Assembly (NCBI GenBank): GCA_003833135.1 | Contig: QZLH01000173.1 | Coordinates: 30,297-94,296 of the forward strand | Direction of reading: 5' to 3' | From: Oehlia diaphana | Taxonomy: Eukaryota; Glomeromycota; Glomeromycetes; Glomerales; Glomeraceae | DNA: 64,000 nucleotides | Part shown: positions 37,785-49,295 of the stretch, piece after piece | How positions within the stretch are numbered: position 1 is the stretch's first letter | How the letters are laid out: each line of letters begins with the position of its first letter | The notes under the pieces: model-generated | What the model saw: the letters and a program-made list of their open reading frames with translations, nothing else | Database searches by the model: none | What the model was told of the DNA's origin: nothing | Made by a program: the position numbers and the translations under genes

Positions 37785-40700
37785 ATGCCAACAACACAAC
37801 CAACAACAGCAACACCTGGAGTTGCTTCTACGCAAATAGACTATAAATATTATTATAAAGATCCACTAGAAAAAGAATTACCTCCAACACCAATTGAAAA
37901 TGAATATACTAAAAATGGAGCATCGGACGAGTCTGCTGGTAGCTTTGACGGTAGTAATTCTCATTATTCGTCAGAGGACGAGAACGACCATTTTCATCCC
38001 GCTAGTGAAAATCTCGATAATGATACCTTAATGCATGGATACGATAATAATTTGCTTCAAGTGGAAAATAACGGTCCAACAATATTACGTGATTCGCCTG
38101 TACCTTCAGAACTACCAGTGTATTCCCCACCAGACGAAGATATTCAACATAAAGAATCCGTAAGAAAAAAACCTGAAAAAACCGCATCTCGAGAAGTTCC
38201 TCGACAGCGTCAGCAAGCTTCAAATTATTCCCCTCCTGTCATTACTACTTCAGATCCGAACGGCGAAACAATTTCCAATAACACAACTACATCAGATACT
38301 AGTAGTCATATAAAAGTTAAACCAAAAAAGGTTTTGGGTAATTATACTTTGACAAAAACTTTAGGTGCTGGTAGTATGGGAAAAGTAAAGTTAGCTGTTC
38401 ATTCACTTACTGGAGAAAAGGTAAATTTAATTATAAAAGTTGAATTGACTAAAAAAAAAAAAAATTAAACAATAATTAATATTACATGATAAGCGAAATG
38501 ATTTATAGAAGAATTTTTTTTATCAACATTTTAATTTTTTAATTTAATTAATTATAGTTGGCTGTAAAAATAATTCCACGTTCACATCCATCTGATAAAG
38601 ACTCTTCTTCAAAAGATGATAACAAAGAAACTCGCACTATTCGCGAGGCATCAATAATGCTTTTGTTACATCATCCTTATATAGTACAGCTTAGGGAGGT
38701 TATGGTACTACCACACCATTATTATATGTTTTTTGAATACGTAAATGGTGGACAAATGTTAGATTACATTATCAGTCATGGAAAATTAAAAGAGAAGCAT
38801 GCAAGAAAATTTGCTAGACAAATAGCTAGCGCTTTGGGTGAGTCTTTGAAACCATAGTCTATAACGACTATATTAATTTCAAAAAATTTGATACATATTA
38901 ATTTTGTGTATGGTTTTAAATTTTGAAAAATAATTATGCAAGTTTTTATTTCAACATTTTTCATAATATCGATACATTCGTTTTTTTTGATTCATTATAA
39001 ATTTATACAGATTACTGTCACAGAAATTCCATTGTGCATCGAGGTTTGTATCTAAATTATTTACAATTTATATCGTTGTCTCAAATATTCATTTTTTTCT
39101 TTTTTTTGATTATAGATTTGAAAATAGAGAATATCCTAATATCTAAATCCGGCTCCATTAAGATAATTGATTTTGGTTTATCGAATTTATATTCACCACG
39201 ATCTCATCTTTCCACGTTCTGCGGTTCACTATATTTCGCAGCCCCTGAATTATTAAATGCGAAATTATATACTGGGCCGGAGGTGGACGTATGGAGTTTT
39301 GGAATTGTTCTTTATGTACTTGTATGTGGAAAAGTCCCTTTCGATGATCAAAGTATGCCTGCTTTACATGCTAAAATTAAGAGAGGTGTTGTCGAATACC
39401 CTGGATGGTTGAGTAGCGGTAAGGGGCTTTTACATGCGTTAAATTATTATTATTTTTCTTTTTATTAAGTGTGCCTATATTGATGAATTGCATTTTTATC
39501 AAGATTGTAAACACCTCCTTTCACGTATGCTTGTTACCAATCCAATGCATCGAGCTACTCTTGCTGAGGTAATGAGTCATCCTTGGATGAATAAAAACTA
39601 TGATGGTCCACCGGAAAATTACCTACCACCACGTTCTCCACTATCCCTTCCATTAGATCCTGAAGTGATACATGGCATGACTGGTTTTGAGTTTGGTATT
39701 GAGCAAGAAATTAAATTGCGTCTTGAAAATATAATTAAGAGTGACTCTTATCAAAATTCAATAAAAGCTCAATATTACCATCATCAACTTGGTGGTTCAT
39801 TAGATCATAGGAAAAAAAGTGGAAGTTTTGAATATTATCGTAAAAAATTATCAGGCTCGAGTGGTTCAATCCATGAAGATAAAGCTATAACGGCTGATCC
39901 TTCTCAAGCAGTTCATCCATTAATATCAATTTATTATCTTGTCAAAGAGAAAATGGAAAGAGATCGTTTAATACAACAAGGTGGAATCCCCAAATTTGGT
40001 TCTTCATCATCGCTTGTTGAAACGAATAGTATGCATATTCCTCATGTTCCAGTACCTGATCCTTCACATCCAAGCGATACTGGTTTTGATGTTAACATGC
40101 GCGGATCAGTACCACCTGGAACAAATGCAACTTCACCACCAGTTGTTAGACGTGCAACAGTTCCTTCTGGAACTAGACCTCGTGCAAGAACAAGTGGTGA
40201 AGGTGATCTACTAAATATGGTTACAGTTCCACCAGTAGTGGACGAGGGAGAAATTCCTGAAGAAACTACGGATGAAATTAGTGGTGAATTGAATTATGGT
40301 AGGAAGAGCAGCGAACAAACAACAAATAGTAATACCAGTTCAAGCGGTGGGCTAATAAGACGCTTGAGTTTAGCAATAGTGGGGCTACCACGAGATTCAA
40401 TGTCACCTCCTATCTCACCAAATTCAATCGGTTCTACTTCTCCAAAAGGTCAGTCTGAGCATTTACATCGACGTCATGGCTCAACTCCAAGTGGTCCTAA
40501 GAGAGATAGTACTGGTAGTCATCTATCTAGCAAGATTTCCAATATGTTAGCTAGGGCAACTACTGTTTCTGAAGCAGATTATAAACGTCATCGTCAAAGA
40601 AGTTCAGTTGGTAGCAATAGATTGGTTCATAATAACGCTGGAAACCCTCCAAAGTCTCCTGGTACTAAAGTTCCTGTAGGTGCTTTGCCACAATTAAATG

Positions 40701-41500
40701 ACCCATCTTCACAACAAGATAGATCTAATTTTCCTCCAAGTTCTAATGCTACAAATCGAGTAACTCATCAACGTAGTTCTTCGATTAATCAAGTTCCCAA
40801 CCAAAATTCACAAAGCCCAAATGACTTTAATTTCCCACCTTCCTCTTCACCACATTCACCTTTACCTGGCGGCACAGCAGACTCTTGGATTAGACCAGTA
40901 TATCTTAAAGGATTGTTTAGTGTAGCAACAACTTCAACAAAACCTCCATCAAGTATACGTCAAGATATAATAAGGGTACTTGATCGCATCGGGGTTAAAT
41001 GGCGAGAAGGCAGAGGAGGATTTGAATGTGTACATATACCAAGTATTGATTTAAAATCCATAGTTACTAATCAAGGAGGAAAAAATGATCAATATTCAGG
41101 AGTTACAAATCATCATCATACTTATTTTAATCGACATGAACGTAGAGGAAGTCATTCCTCGGGAAATTCAGCGGCGTCGTCGTCATCTTCAACTTCATAT
41201 AAGGATAGTTATGCACAAGGTCAGGACCTTCATTTCTCTGCAGATGGTGAAGTTCGACTTTCATTATCACCTCCAAATGGGGGGTTTGGAAATAGCCAGT
41301 CTGATAGTCATAGCAGCGGTAGTATTCCCTCTTCAACTGCAACTGCCAACGTTACAGATTTAGTTGTAAGATTTGAGATATTTATTGTTAAAGTCCCATT
41401 ATTACTTGGAGTACATGGATTACAATTTCGCAGAGTTGCTGGTGATCCATGGCAATACAAAAACATGTGCTCAAAGATCTTGGGAGAACTAAAATTGTAG
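37785..41500 (+). CDS. KIN1: Kin1/MARK-type serine/threonine kinase with KA1 domain
   Basis: Polarity and exocytosis kinase family, membrane-associated. Five exons (37785-38420, 38558-38837, 39011-39043, 39116-39418, 39504-41500) give 1082 residues. The N-terminal 180 residues are disordered. The kinase domain covers about 184-445: [64 protein letters not shown] and SHPWMNK; the Lys, catalytic Asp and DFG Asp are all present. A long Ser-rich linker carries many candidate phosphosites. A KA1 domain ends the protein (about 885-1082): [67 protein letters not shown]. Domain order and the GSMGKVKLA glycine loop fit Kin1/Kin2. The ATG at 37785 is the first good start after a pyrimidine-rich leader. 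Confidence 0.95.
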
Positions 41501-42107
41501 CATAACAAATTCAAAAAAAAAAGTTAATAACATTATTTAGATCAATAACTTCTTATATTTATATTTATTATTTATACCAATTTTTCAAAAAAAAAATTTT
41601 GGTCCAATTGTAAATGTGTATCAAAAAATTTTCTAGTTGTAGATAGGTGTTTTTTTTCATTTTACATATAATAATAGCCTTTTATGCATTTATATTTTAT
41701 TACTACTATTGTTATTGACAATTTTATTATATTATTTATTATTATTTATCAGAATTGTTTAAATATTGTAGATGTATGAGTTAGTTCTGCGATCATTTCG
41801 AAGTCAAATCAAATGTACAAAAAAATTTTTTATATTTCCATTTACTCTATTTTGACTTCGTCAAATTTTTTATTCTTTTTTTTTGGATGATTTTTTTGTA
41901 TGTAAATTTTTTTTTTTTTGATATTAAATATATTGTAAAGTTAACCAAGAATAATCATCGGACTTATACTATAAAAAGTGTAATTCAGGCAACTTTACCA
42001 AGATGAAATTAAAGTATCAAATTCGCGTTCCGCGTTAATGTAACGTATGCAATGTTGATAGGCAATCAAGTGACTCGGTGGCTCTTTATATAAATAAAAT
42101 TGTCGCG

Positions 42108-42138
<31 letters not shown>

Positions 42139-42188
42139 GTTATCCAAAGAACTCAAAGAACTCTGTAACTATTTACTGGAAAATCAAT
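41501..42188. other. Intergenic, KIN1 3' region to forkhead promoter
   Basis: T/A-rich KIN1 3' region, then the forkhead promoter. A TATATAAAT sequence lies near 42088, about 100 bases upstream of the start codon, followed by T20A11 (about 42108-42138). Confidence 0.5.
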
Positions 42189-42814
42189 ATGCAACACCAC
42201 GCGCAAGCAATAGATCTATCAAAAGCTCCCACTATGGAAGAAGTATTAAATGGCCGACTTCACTTGAGACAAAGGTCATTTAATTCAGAGAACCGTATTT
42301 TACAAGATGATATAACAGAAAAGTTCAATAAACGAGATAAAAGCTACAGAGAATCGCGTATTTATTCGCAACAGACACCACTGCAAACCTTTCATTGGTC
42401 TTCCCAAGACTTACCTCAAGATTTTCGGTCTAACGAAGAAAACATTTTTAAGTTTGGAAGTGGTAAATACCTTAAATGCTTTTAATTTTCACTTTTATTA
42501 TTACTAAGTATATAATATATAACAATATATATTAGAGTCAACTGTTACAATGGATGAAATATATAATAATGGTAGCGGAAATAGAGGAAATAATTTATCA
42601 AAAAAAATTTATACAATTCCTTATTCACTTCATTTTAATCATAATACTTTACCTGTTACAACAAATCAATTGTCCGAGAATCGATTTCCATGTTTAGAAA
42701 ATGAACTTCAAACATGGTTTTTAGACGAAAGTAATTTTACGGATAAATCAAAGGTGATTAATATAATGACGTGAAACGCGTAAATAAGAATAGTCATGTG
42801 ACTATCGTTGACGC

Positions 42815-42860
<46 letters not shown>

Positions 42861-44483
42861 TTATTGTTTCTTTTTTTTTTTTCTTGTTTTTTTTTTTTTT
42901 TTTTTTTTTTTTTTTCGTTGTAATTTATAGAATTAACGAGCACCCCTTTTTTTTACAGGATTATATTTCATCTCTATTTCCTATTTCAATCGATGAAGAA
43001 AACAAGAATGTTATAAACAAGAATGTTATGCAAAATCGGAACGAAACGGAAGGAAATATCTTAGCAAATAATTTTGATTATACAAATAAAATTGACATTC
43101 TTGATTCTGAATATCGAATAATAAAGAAACTCGCCGAGAAGCAACAGCATAGTGTCAAAGAAAGCTTAGCAGCAGAAAGTTTGGTGACATTACAAACTTC
43201 AAAAGAAGAAAATGAATTGTTACAATCATCTAAAGATCAAAGGACGCAAAATAAAAAGAACGGGAAAACCAAACAAAAAGCTCATAATGAACAAAATCAA
43301 GCAGATAAGGAGAATCATCATGATTTAAACATTAATAATATGCTCCCAGATCAGCTTCTTTATGATATGTTCATTAAAAGTGGGTTAACAATGGAGGATG
43401 TACTAAAATTTAAGGAAGATAGTTACAAAAATCAAAAGGTGACTATTTTAATCTTGCATATTCCATTGATTATATTAATATTACGTTAATTATTAATGAA
43501 TTTCTTTAAAAAGATTGATGATACAATTTTAAATCCAGCCGCAATTTCTATGCAAATACCTACAACGGTCAATATGCCAACGCAATTGCAAGCACCAGTT
43601 CCCGTACCAAATCCATTTCAAAGTCCTGCACCAATTAACCCAGTAAAGATTAAGTTACCAAAAACAAAACCTGCAAATGTGTCAGGATACAGATCAAAAC
43701 CCGCACCAATCTTACCAGGGACAATTATACCCTATCACCCGTACCTAAATCAAGAAGACGATGCAGAAACAAACACGCAAATGAATGATATACAAGAAAA
43801 ACATCAACGGCCAGGTTATTCCTATGCTTCTATGATAGGACAAGCCATAATGACATCACCAGAGAAAAAACTTGCACTAGCTGAGATATATTCCTGGATA
43901 TCGAAAACCTATCCTTATTACAGGATGAATGATATTGGCTGGAAGGTAAGAAAGTTTATTAGCTATTGTCTTAAGATTTCGAGATTACTCTAAATTTTAA
44001 TAGCTTTTGCAACTCAAAAATAAAGAATTCTATACGACATAATCTATCATTATATTCGGCTTTTATAAGAGTTCCTAATGAAGGCGCAACGAGATCTCTT
44101 TGGATGATCAACCCTGAAGAAGAACAATGTTTCGTTAATGGTGTTTACCATTACTCAAAAGTAAGCAATAAGTACTTAATTTATCTAGCTGAACTTGTAA
44201 GATGAAAAGCTTTTTTATACTTATACGGAACCAAATTATAATTTAGAGGCCACCAGGTAGCAACAGGAACTTGAGAAGAAAACCTAAAAACACATCGACA
44301 AAGTTAAGTGTTGACAATGAAAATTTGAATAGCGTTGTACAAGCTACTAGTACTACTGCGAATGATACCATTATGTCGACGGCAGCATCTGGTACGATGA
44401 ACCCAGTTAAATATTTCACAAATCAGTATAATATTCAATCGTATAAATTTCCTAAAGAAGTTTTATCTAATACGTCAGATTAA
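42189..44483 (+). CDS. Forkhead transcription factor
   Basis: Six exons (42189-42462, 42536-42753, 42959-43438, 43514-43945, 44026-44160, 44247-44483) give 591 residues. The forkhead DNA-binding domain lies at about residues 420-515: [74 protein letters not shown]. The recognition-helix core NSIRHNLSL is intact and is split from GWK by an intron. The remaining 400 N-terminal residues are Asn/Gln/Lys-rich with no FHA domain, so it is not Fkh1/Fkh2-like; it is closer in layout to Hcm1/Sep1-type or mycelial forkheads. Intron 2 (42754-42958) contains a very long T-rich tract. Confidence 0.92.
42815..42915 (+). repeat. About 100-nt T-rich tract in forkhead intron 2
   Basis: Three T-runs, the longest over 40 bases, separated only by ATTTATTG, CTTG and similar short breaks. 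It is preceded by a perfect inverted repeat ATAGTCA-TG-TGACTAT near 42791-42806. It sits between donor and acceptor, so it acts as an extreme polypyrimidine region at least formally. Run length is unreliable in most sequencing. Confidence 0.75.
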
Positions 44484-45014
44484 TGTCTTCAGTGTGTCGT
44501 ATGCAAGTTTTCTTTGTAAAATAATCGGTCTTTTATTAATTAGGAATTGTTTTTGTCATAGTAATTGAAGTATTGATTGTACAATTTGTGATGATTTCGT
44601 TACATAAAAAATCACGCTTTTTATAAAAATAATTAAATAATTAAAATAATTATAAATATTGATATTCTCGAGAGAGTGTGTGTAAGTTCCGGTTCAAATC
44701 AAATCCGCCTAAGTTTAACTTTGTTTATAAAGAATATTAAATAATACAAAGAAAATGGACAATTATTAAATTTGGAGTGTACGACCTCAATGATTTGACA
44801 ATTGCGAATTTCACAAATATTGGAAGGGAATGATAAAGATTTGTTGCAATCAACTAGTATTTTCCAATTCGCTTTCGTTATTAATATTTGTTTTATTTTA
44901 CGAAGTAAACATGATAAATGAAAAATGATGAATCAATAAGGCAAACCACCAATATAAAATATATTTGAAATGGATTTATTTTAAATTTATATAGCGTCAC
45001 AACTAATAAATAGA
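44484..45014. other. Convergent intergenic region
   Basis: Between forkhead (+) and fumarase (-), which end toward each other. AT-rich, no coding signal. Confidence 0.5.
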
Positions 45015-47641
45015 TTATTTTGGACCTAAATAAAAAAATATATATATATTTAAATATTAAATATTTCTTGGTAAAAGTTAAAGATAATATATCTTACCAA
45101 GCATTTTTTCTGGTTTAACATATTCATCAAATTGTTCTGAAGTGAGTAACCCTAATTTAATAGCGGATTCTTTCAACTATTAATTAAATTAAAAAAATAT
45201 TAAAAATTTTTAATTATCAATCAAAAAATTCTAGTTCAAGAATTTACCGTCAAATTTTCTTTATATGCATTCTTTGCTACTGTAGCAGCCTTATCATATC
45301 CTGTTATATAAAATTATCGTATTGATTATTTGTATACCCTTACGAATATTTACATCAAATTACTTTGTGATAATTACCAATATGTGGATTTAACGCAGTA
45401 ACAAGCATAAGACTTTGTTGCATAATATTGTTAATCTAAAATAATAATAATGATAATAATAATTAATACTTTTAAACATCAAAATTATTAATATTATGAA
45501 TAAAAGAAAAAAGAATGATATTAACCCTTTCTTCATTAGCTTTGATTCCGACAACACAATTATTTGTAAATGATACACTCGCATCACCCAAAATACGAAT
45601 TGAATGGAGAAGATTTTTAATTAAAACGGGTTTGAAAACATTTAGCTAATATAAAATATTGAGATTTTTATTAATAATCTAAATTATAAAAAAAGGAGTC
45701 ACAAGAATATTTAATCATTACTTCAAAATGTCCATTTGAACCGGATATAGATATGGTGGTGTGATTACCAATTACTTGAGCAGCAACCATTGTCATGGCT
45801 TCACATTGAGTTGGATTAACTTTACCGGGCATGATTGAAGAACCAGGTTCGTTTTCGGGAAGTGAAAGTTCACCAAAACCACAACGAGGTCCAGAACCTA
45901 AACAACATGTGAGTATATATTAATTATCAGAATGTTCCATGTTATAATATATTTTCATATATATTTATAACCTTACCAAGAAGACGTATGTCATTTGCTA
46001 TCTTCATTAAGGAAACAGCAACAGTGTTAAGAGCTCCACTAACCTCAACTATAGTGTCATGAGATGCCAGAGCCTCAAACTATTAATATAATATAATCTT
46101 GGTTAAACAAATATATAATGAATCTTTGAATTAATTTTATAAGCTGACTTTATTAGGCGCCGTTTGGAAGGGTAAATTGGTTATCTTCGCGATTTCGTTT
46201 GCGATATTAACATCAAATCCTTTACGAGTATTCAACCCCTACATAAATTTTGTTATTATCACACGTGACGAAAATAAATTGAAATGATTGAGTTAATTAC
46301 ATACAGTTCCGACAGCTGTACCACCTTGTGCCAAATAATATAACCTTGGTAATGTTGTTTTAATACGTTCAATACCAAATGTCAATTGTTGTACGTATCC
46401 AGAGAATTCGTCGCCAAGAGTAAGTGGTGTAGCATCCTAAAACATTTTTATTAAGATGTTATCATTGGCAAATGCGTTCATTTTTTTTTAAAAAAAAGGA
46501 ACATACTTGCAAGTGAGTTCTTCCGATTTTAATGATGTTTGCGAATTCTTTGGATTTTTCTGCAATCGCGTCACGCAATTGTGTCAATCCCGGTAGTAGA
46601 CGTTCGTTGATTTCGATTGCTGCGGACACATGCATGGCTGTAGGAAAACTTACAAATAAAAAATACATTATAATCACGTGTAATCTAATATATGATATCG
46701 ACGTACCAAATACTCACGTATCGTTTGAAGACTGACTCATATTCACGTGATCATTAGGATGAACTGGACTTTTACTTCCAAGTTGACCACCTAATATTTC
46801 AATAGCTCTATTTGCAATAACCTAATTGTACCACAGAGAACTAAGATTATCAATAAATTAAAATCTAATCAATAAAAATCATTATATCATTACCTCATTT
46901 GCATTCATGTTTGTTTGTGTTCCAGAACCTGTCTGCCATACTACCAAAGGAAAATGATCTAAGAGATCTCCCTTGCTTACCTACATGAAAAAAGGCACGA
47001 AAGTTTTTGAAAGATTTTTAAAGATGAATAAATGATTATAATTGATATACCTCATTCGCAGCCTTAACGATAGCTTCACCTATTTTTTGGTCAAGACCAT
47101 AAGTAACATTTACAGTAGCGGCAGCTCGCTTTATTATACCGAATGCCTTAATTAAAGGTTCAGGCATACGTTCGGTTGGACCACCGATATCGAAATTCTT
47201 GAGTGACCTATTAACATTGAAAGGTTTAACATAAACGAGTAAGACTTGAACAAAAGTCAAAATGAACTAGAGAATTTTAAAATTCTCGAATAAAATAAAT
47301 GACTTACCTTTGAGTTTGCGCACCCCAATAACGGTCCGCAGGAACTTCAATGTCACCAAATGTATCTCGTTCAATTCTATACTTTTGCTGAGAAGTCATT
47401 ACAGTTTTGAAAAGTTTAGTGATGATTTTTTTTTGAGATTTTATAGTAAGAGATGCTCACGTGATAAGATAAATTATCTTACCCAATGTGATGAAACAAT
47501 GCTGAATGAACGATTTTGTAAACGAAAAATCTAAAAAAAAATTGATGATTAATTTGAAGTTGTTTGTTTCTTTAATAAAAAAAATTTTTTTAATCGTACA
47601 GGTTTGGCTTGGACACGAACGAATCTTAAATTCTTCAACAT
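45015..47641 (-). CDS. FUM1: Fumarate hydratase, class II (mitochondrial form shown)
   Basis: TCA-cycle enzyme, fumarate + water to malate. Sixteen exons add to 493 residues: 47600-47641, 47483-47530, 47308-47387, 47051-47207, 46894-46980, 46718-46821, 46507-46648, 46305-46436, 46149-46238, 45977-46079, 45722-45897, 45526-45645, 45378-45435, 45248-45300, 45098-45176, 45015-45025. Exons 1-2 encode a basic presequence ([14 protein letters not shown], then [16 protein letters not shown]). The enzyme starts [20 protein letters not shown] and carries [13 protein letters not shown], the [14 protein letters not shown] active-site stretch, [15 protein letters not shown], the [17 protein letters not shown] signature and the family ending PEKMLGPK. 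A second ATG at 47399 gives a form without presequence. The last exon is 11 nt. Length matches yeast Fum1 (488). Confidence 0.97.
47388..47482 (-). promoter_or_regulatory. Candidate internal promoter for cytosolic fumarase
   Basis: This is intron 2 of the mitochondrial transcript. It also contains CTCACGTGAT (CACGTG at 47458), a TATAAAAT box at about 47438-47445 on the minus strand, and an ATG at 47399 whose frame (Met-Thr-Ser-Gln) runs exactly into exon 3 at the acceptor AG. A transcript starting here would make fumarase beginning [16 protein letters not shown], without a targeting sequence. Confidence 0.55.
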
Positions 47642-47930
47642 TTGTGAATTAGAAATTAGAGAAAAAAAAAAAATTTTTTTTTCTAATAGATTTTTTATAT
47701 CGATTTTTTTTTTAACGCATCATGAAGATCACGTTCAATGCACCCTCATTCACTAGATTTGGAAAAAAAATCTGCATTTCATTATTAATAAACCTCCCAA
47801 TTTTTAACGGTGCAAAAGGATGAATTGTAGTTTTATTAAATAGTTAAAATAATATTCTAATAACGCAATAAATATAAATAATATATATATATAATCTATT
47901 AAAAACTAATATTATATTAAATTAATTAAA

Positions 47931-48860
47931 TTAAACCAACTCGGAAGAAACAGAAGGTTTGTTCTTTTTAAATCCAATGATTCCAGAACAAAAATTTAAA
48001 CATAATTTTACAAGACTCCACCAAAATAAAAGGATTTTAAAAGGTAAATAACATAATTTACTAATATTTCCTTCGGAAGAAATCATCTCAGCAGGTCTTT
48101 GTTGTGAAGATAATTCTATGGTACCAGTCGCTCTTACACTATTATAAGTATTTTCTTTTGGAAAAATTCCAATTAATAACTTAATCTCGGAATCACTTAA
48201 TAATCTGCTCATATACCAAGTTCTCAAATTATCATCTTGACCACTTTCGTCGGCTTGTTGAACGGTATGAGTAAAACTTAATACATTAATCAATAGATTA
48301 ACGCTAGCTCTCATAAAATCAGGACCATTTTGAGTAAATATATCATCTAAAAAAGTCCAACTTGCTAAAATTGGTTGATTTAATTGTAATTTAAATATAT
48401 GTAATAATCCTTTAATGAAAGATTTTGCACCAACTGAATTTTTATATTGATTAATGAAAGTTGATAATTCTGAACGACGATGTAAAGGAGTATATTGTGC
48501 TGGTTTGGAATTTAATAATCTATCTAATTCTTCATAAAGTTGTGTGGCTTTTTTATGATGAAATTCTGATCGAATATTACGTTTTGCCTCGAGGTATTTA
48601 TTATATTCTTGTGGTAATAACATTATACCATTAACAAAACCTATTTTATTAAGTAGCAATTCTAAATCTTCCTTCTTTCCCGCTACCGTCTGGTCAATGT
48701 CAGAAAAATTTAAAGTAATAGTTTCATCAGAATGTGAAGCAAATTCTACAAGTCCAATAATTGTACCAGCAAGTTCATCATTATTTACGTAAAAATTTGA
48801 ACATATATTTTCCCATTCTTTAAGGTATGTTTCAATAGACAAAGGACTTCTTGAAGTCAT
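47931..48860 (-). CDS. Unknown intronless protein with C-terminal hydrophobic segment
   Basis: Not recognised. A single uninterrupted frame of 309 residues starts MTSRSPLSIETYLKEW. It is mostly helical by eye (LLLNKIGFVNGIMLLPQEYN, KKATQLYEELDRLLN, ASVNLLINVLSFTHTVQQAD). Near the end it has a 25-30 residue hydrophobic stretch (LCYLPFKILLFWWSLVKLCL, NFCSGIIGF) and then a short Lys/Ser tail, as in a tail-anchored or monotopic membrane protein. No signal peptide. It is divergent from the coiled-coil protein gene at 49296. Another possibility is a peripheral lipid-binding protein. Confidence 0.7.
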   Translation of the reverse strand: MTSRSPLSIETYLKEWENICSNFYVNNDELAGTIIGLVEFASHSDETITLNFSDIDQTVAGKKEDLELLLNKIGFVNGIMLLPQEYNKYLEAKRNIRSEFHHKKATQLYEELDRLLNSKPAQYTPLHRRSELSTFINQYKNSVGAKSFIKGLLHIFKLQLNQPILASWTFLDDIFTQNGPDFMRASVNLLINVLSFTHTVQQADESGQDDNLRTWYMSRLLSDSEIKLLIGIFPKENTYNSVRATGTIELSSQQRPAEMISSEGNISKLCYLPFKILLFWWSLVKLCLNFCSGIIGFKKNKPSVSSELV

Positions 48861-49295
48861 TTTTTACTACTAAAACTTTTTAGAATGTTTCGTTAATGTA
48901 AGAGAACTTAAGCTGAGGATGAAGACTTTTTTTTTTATTAATTAAAAAGAGAGAACAAAGGATAAAATTGAATTTACAGTTATATATGTTTGGTAATATT
49001 TTCACGTGAAAATCTGTACCGTATAATTAATTATTACTCCGGACTTCCCGAAAAAATAAGGGCTAAGTTTAAAAAAACCTTATTTTATAACACTATTCTC
49101 CTTTTAGATATTCATTTTTTTGACTTCAGCTATTCCAACGTTTGAAAGTATCCTTGTTTTATAATTTATCATTTAACAATTAGTTCGTAATATAGTTTAT
49201 TTATTGTACGAATAAAGATTCGAGCTTTAGAGCTTTCGAGTTTTTTTAACATTAAAAAATTCAAACCTAATTTTCTTTTCACGTGATCATAAATA
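48861..49295. promoter_or_regulatory. Shared upstream region with two TCACGTGA sites
   Basis: 435 bp between two divergent start codons. It contains TTTTCACGTGAAAA (CACGTG at 49003) and TTTTCACGTGATC (49280), the latter only about 10 bases before the + strand start codon. Such palindromes are bHLH-type (Cbf1/Pho4-class) sites in other fungi. Confidence 0.5.

Noticed and set aside
44690..44712. GGTTCAAATC, like a tRNA B box
   Set aside because: No matching tRNA body upstream and no T-arm stem.
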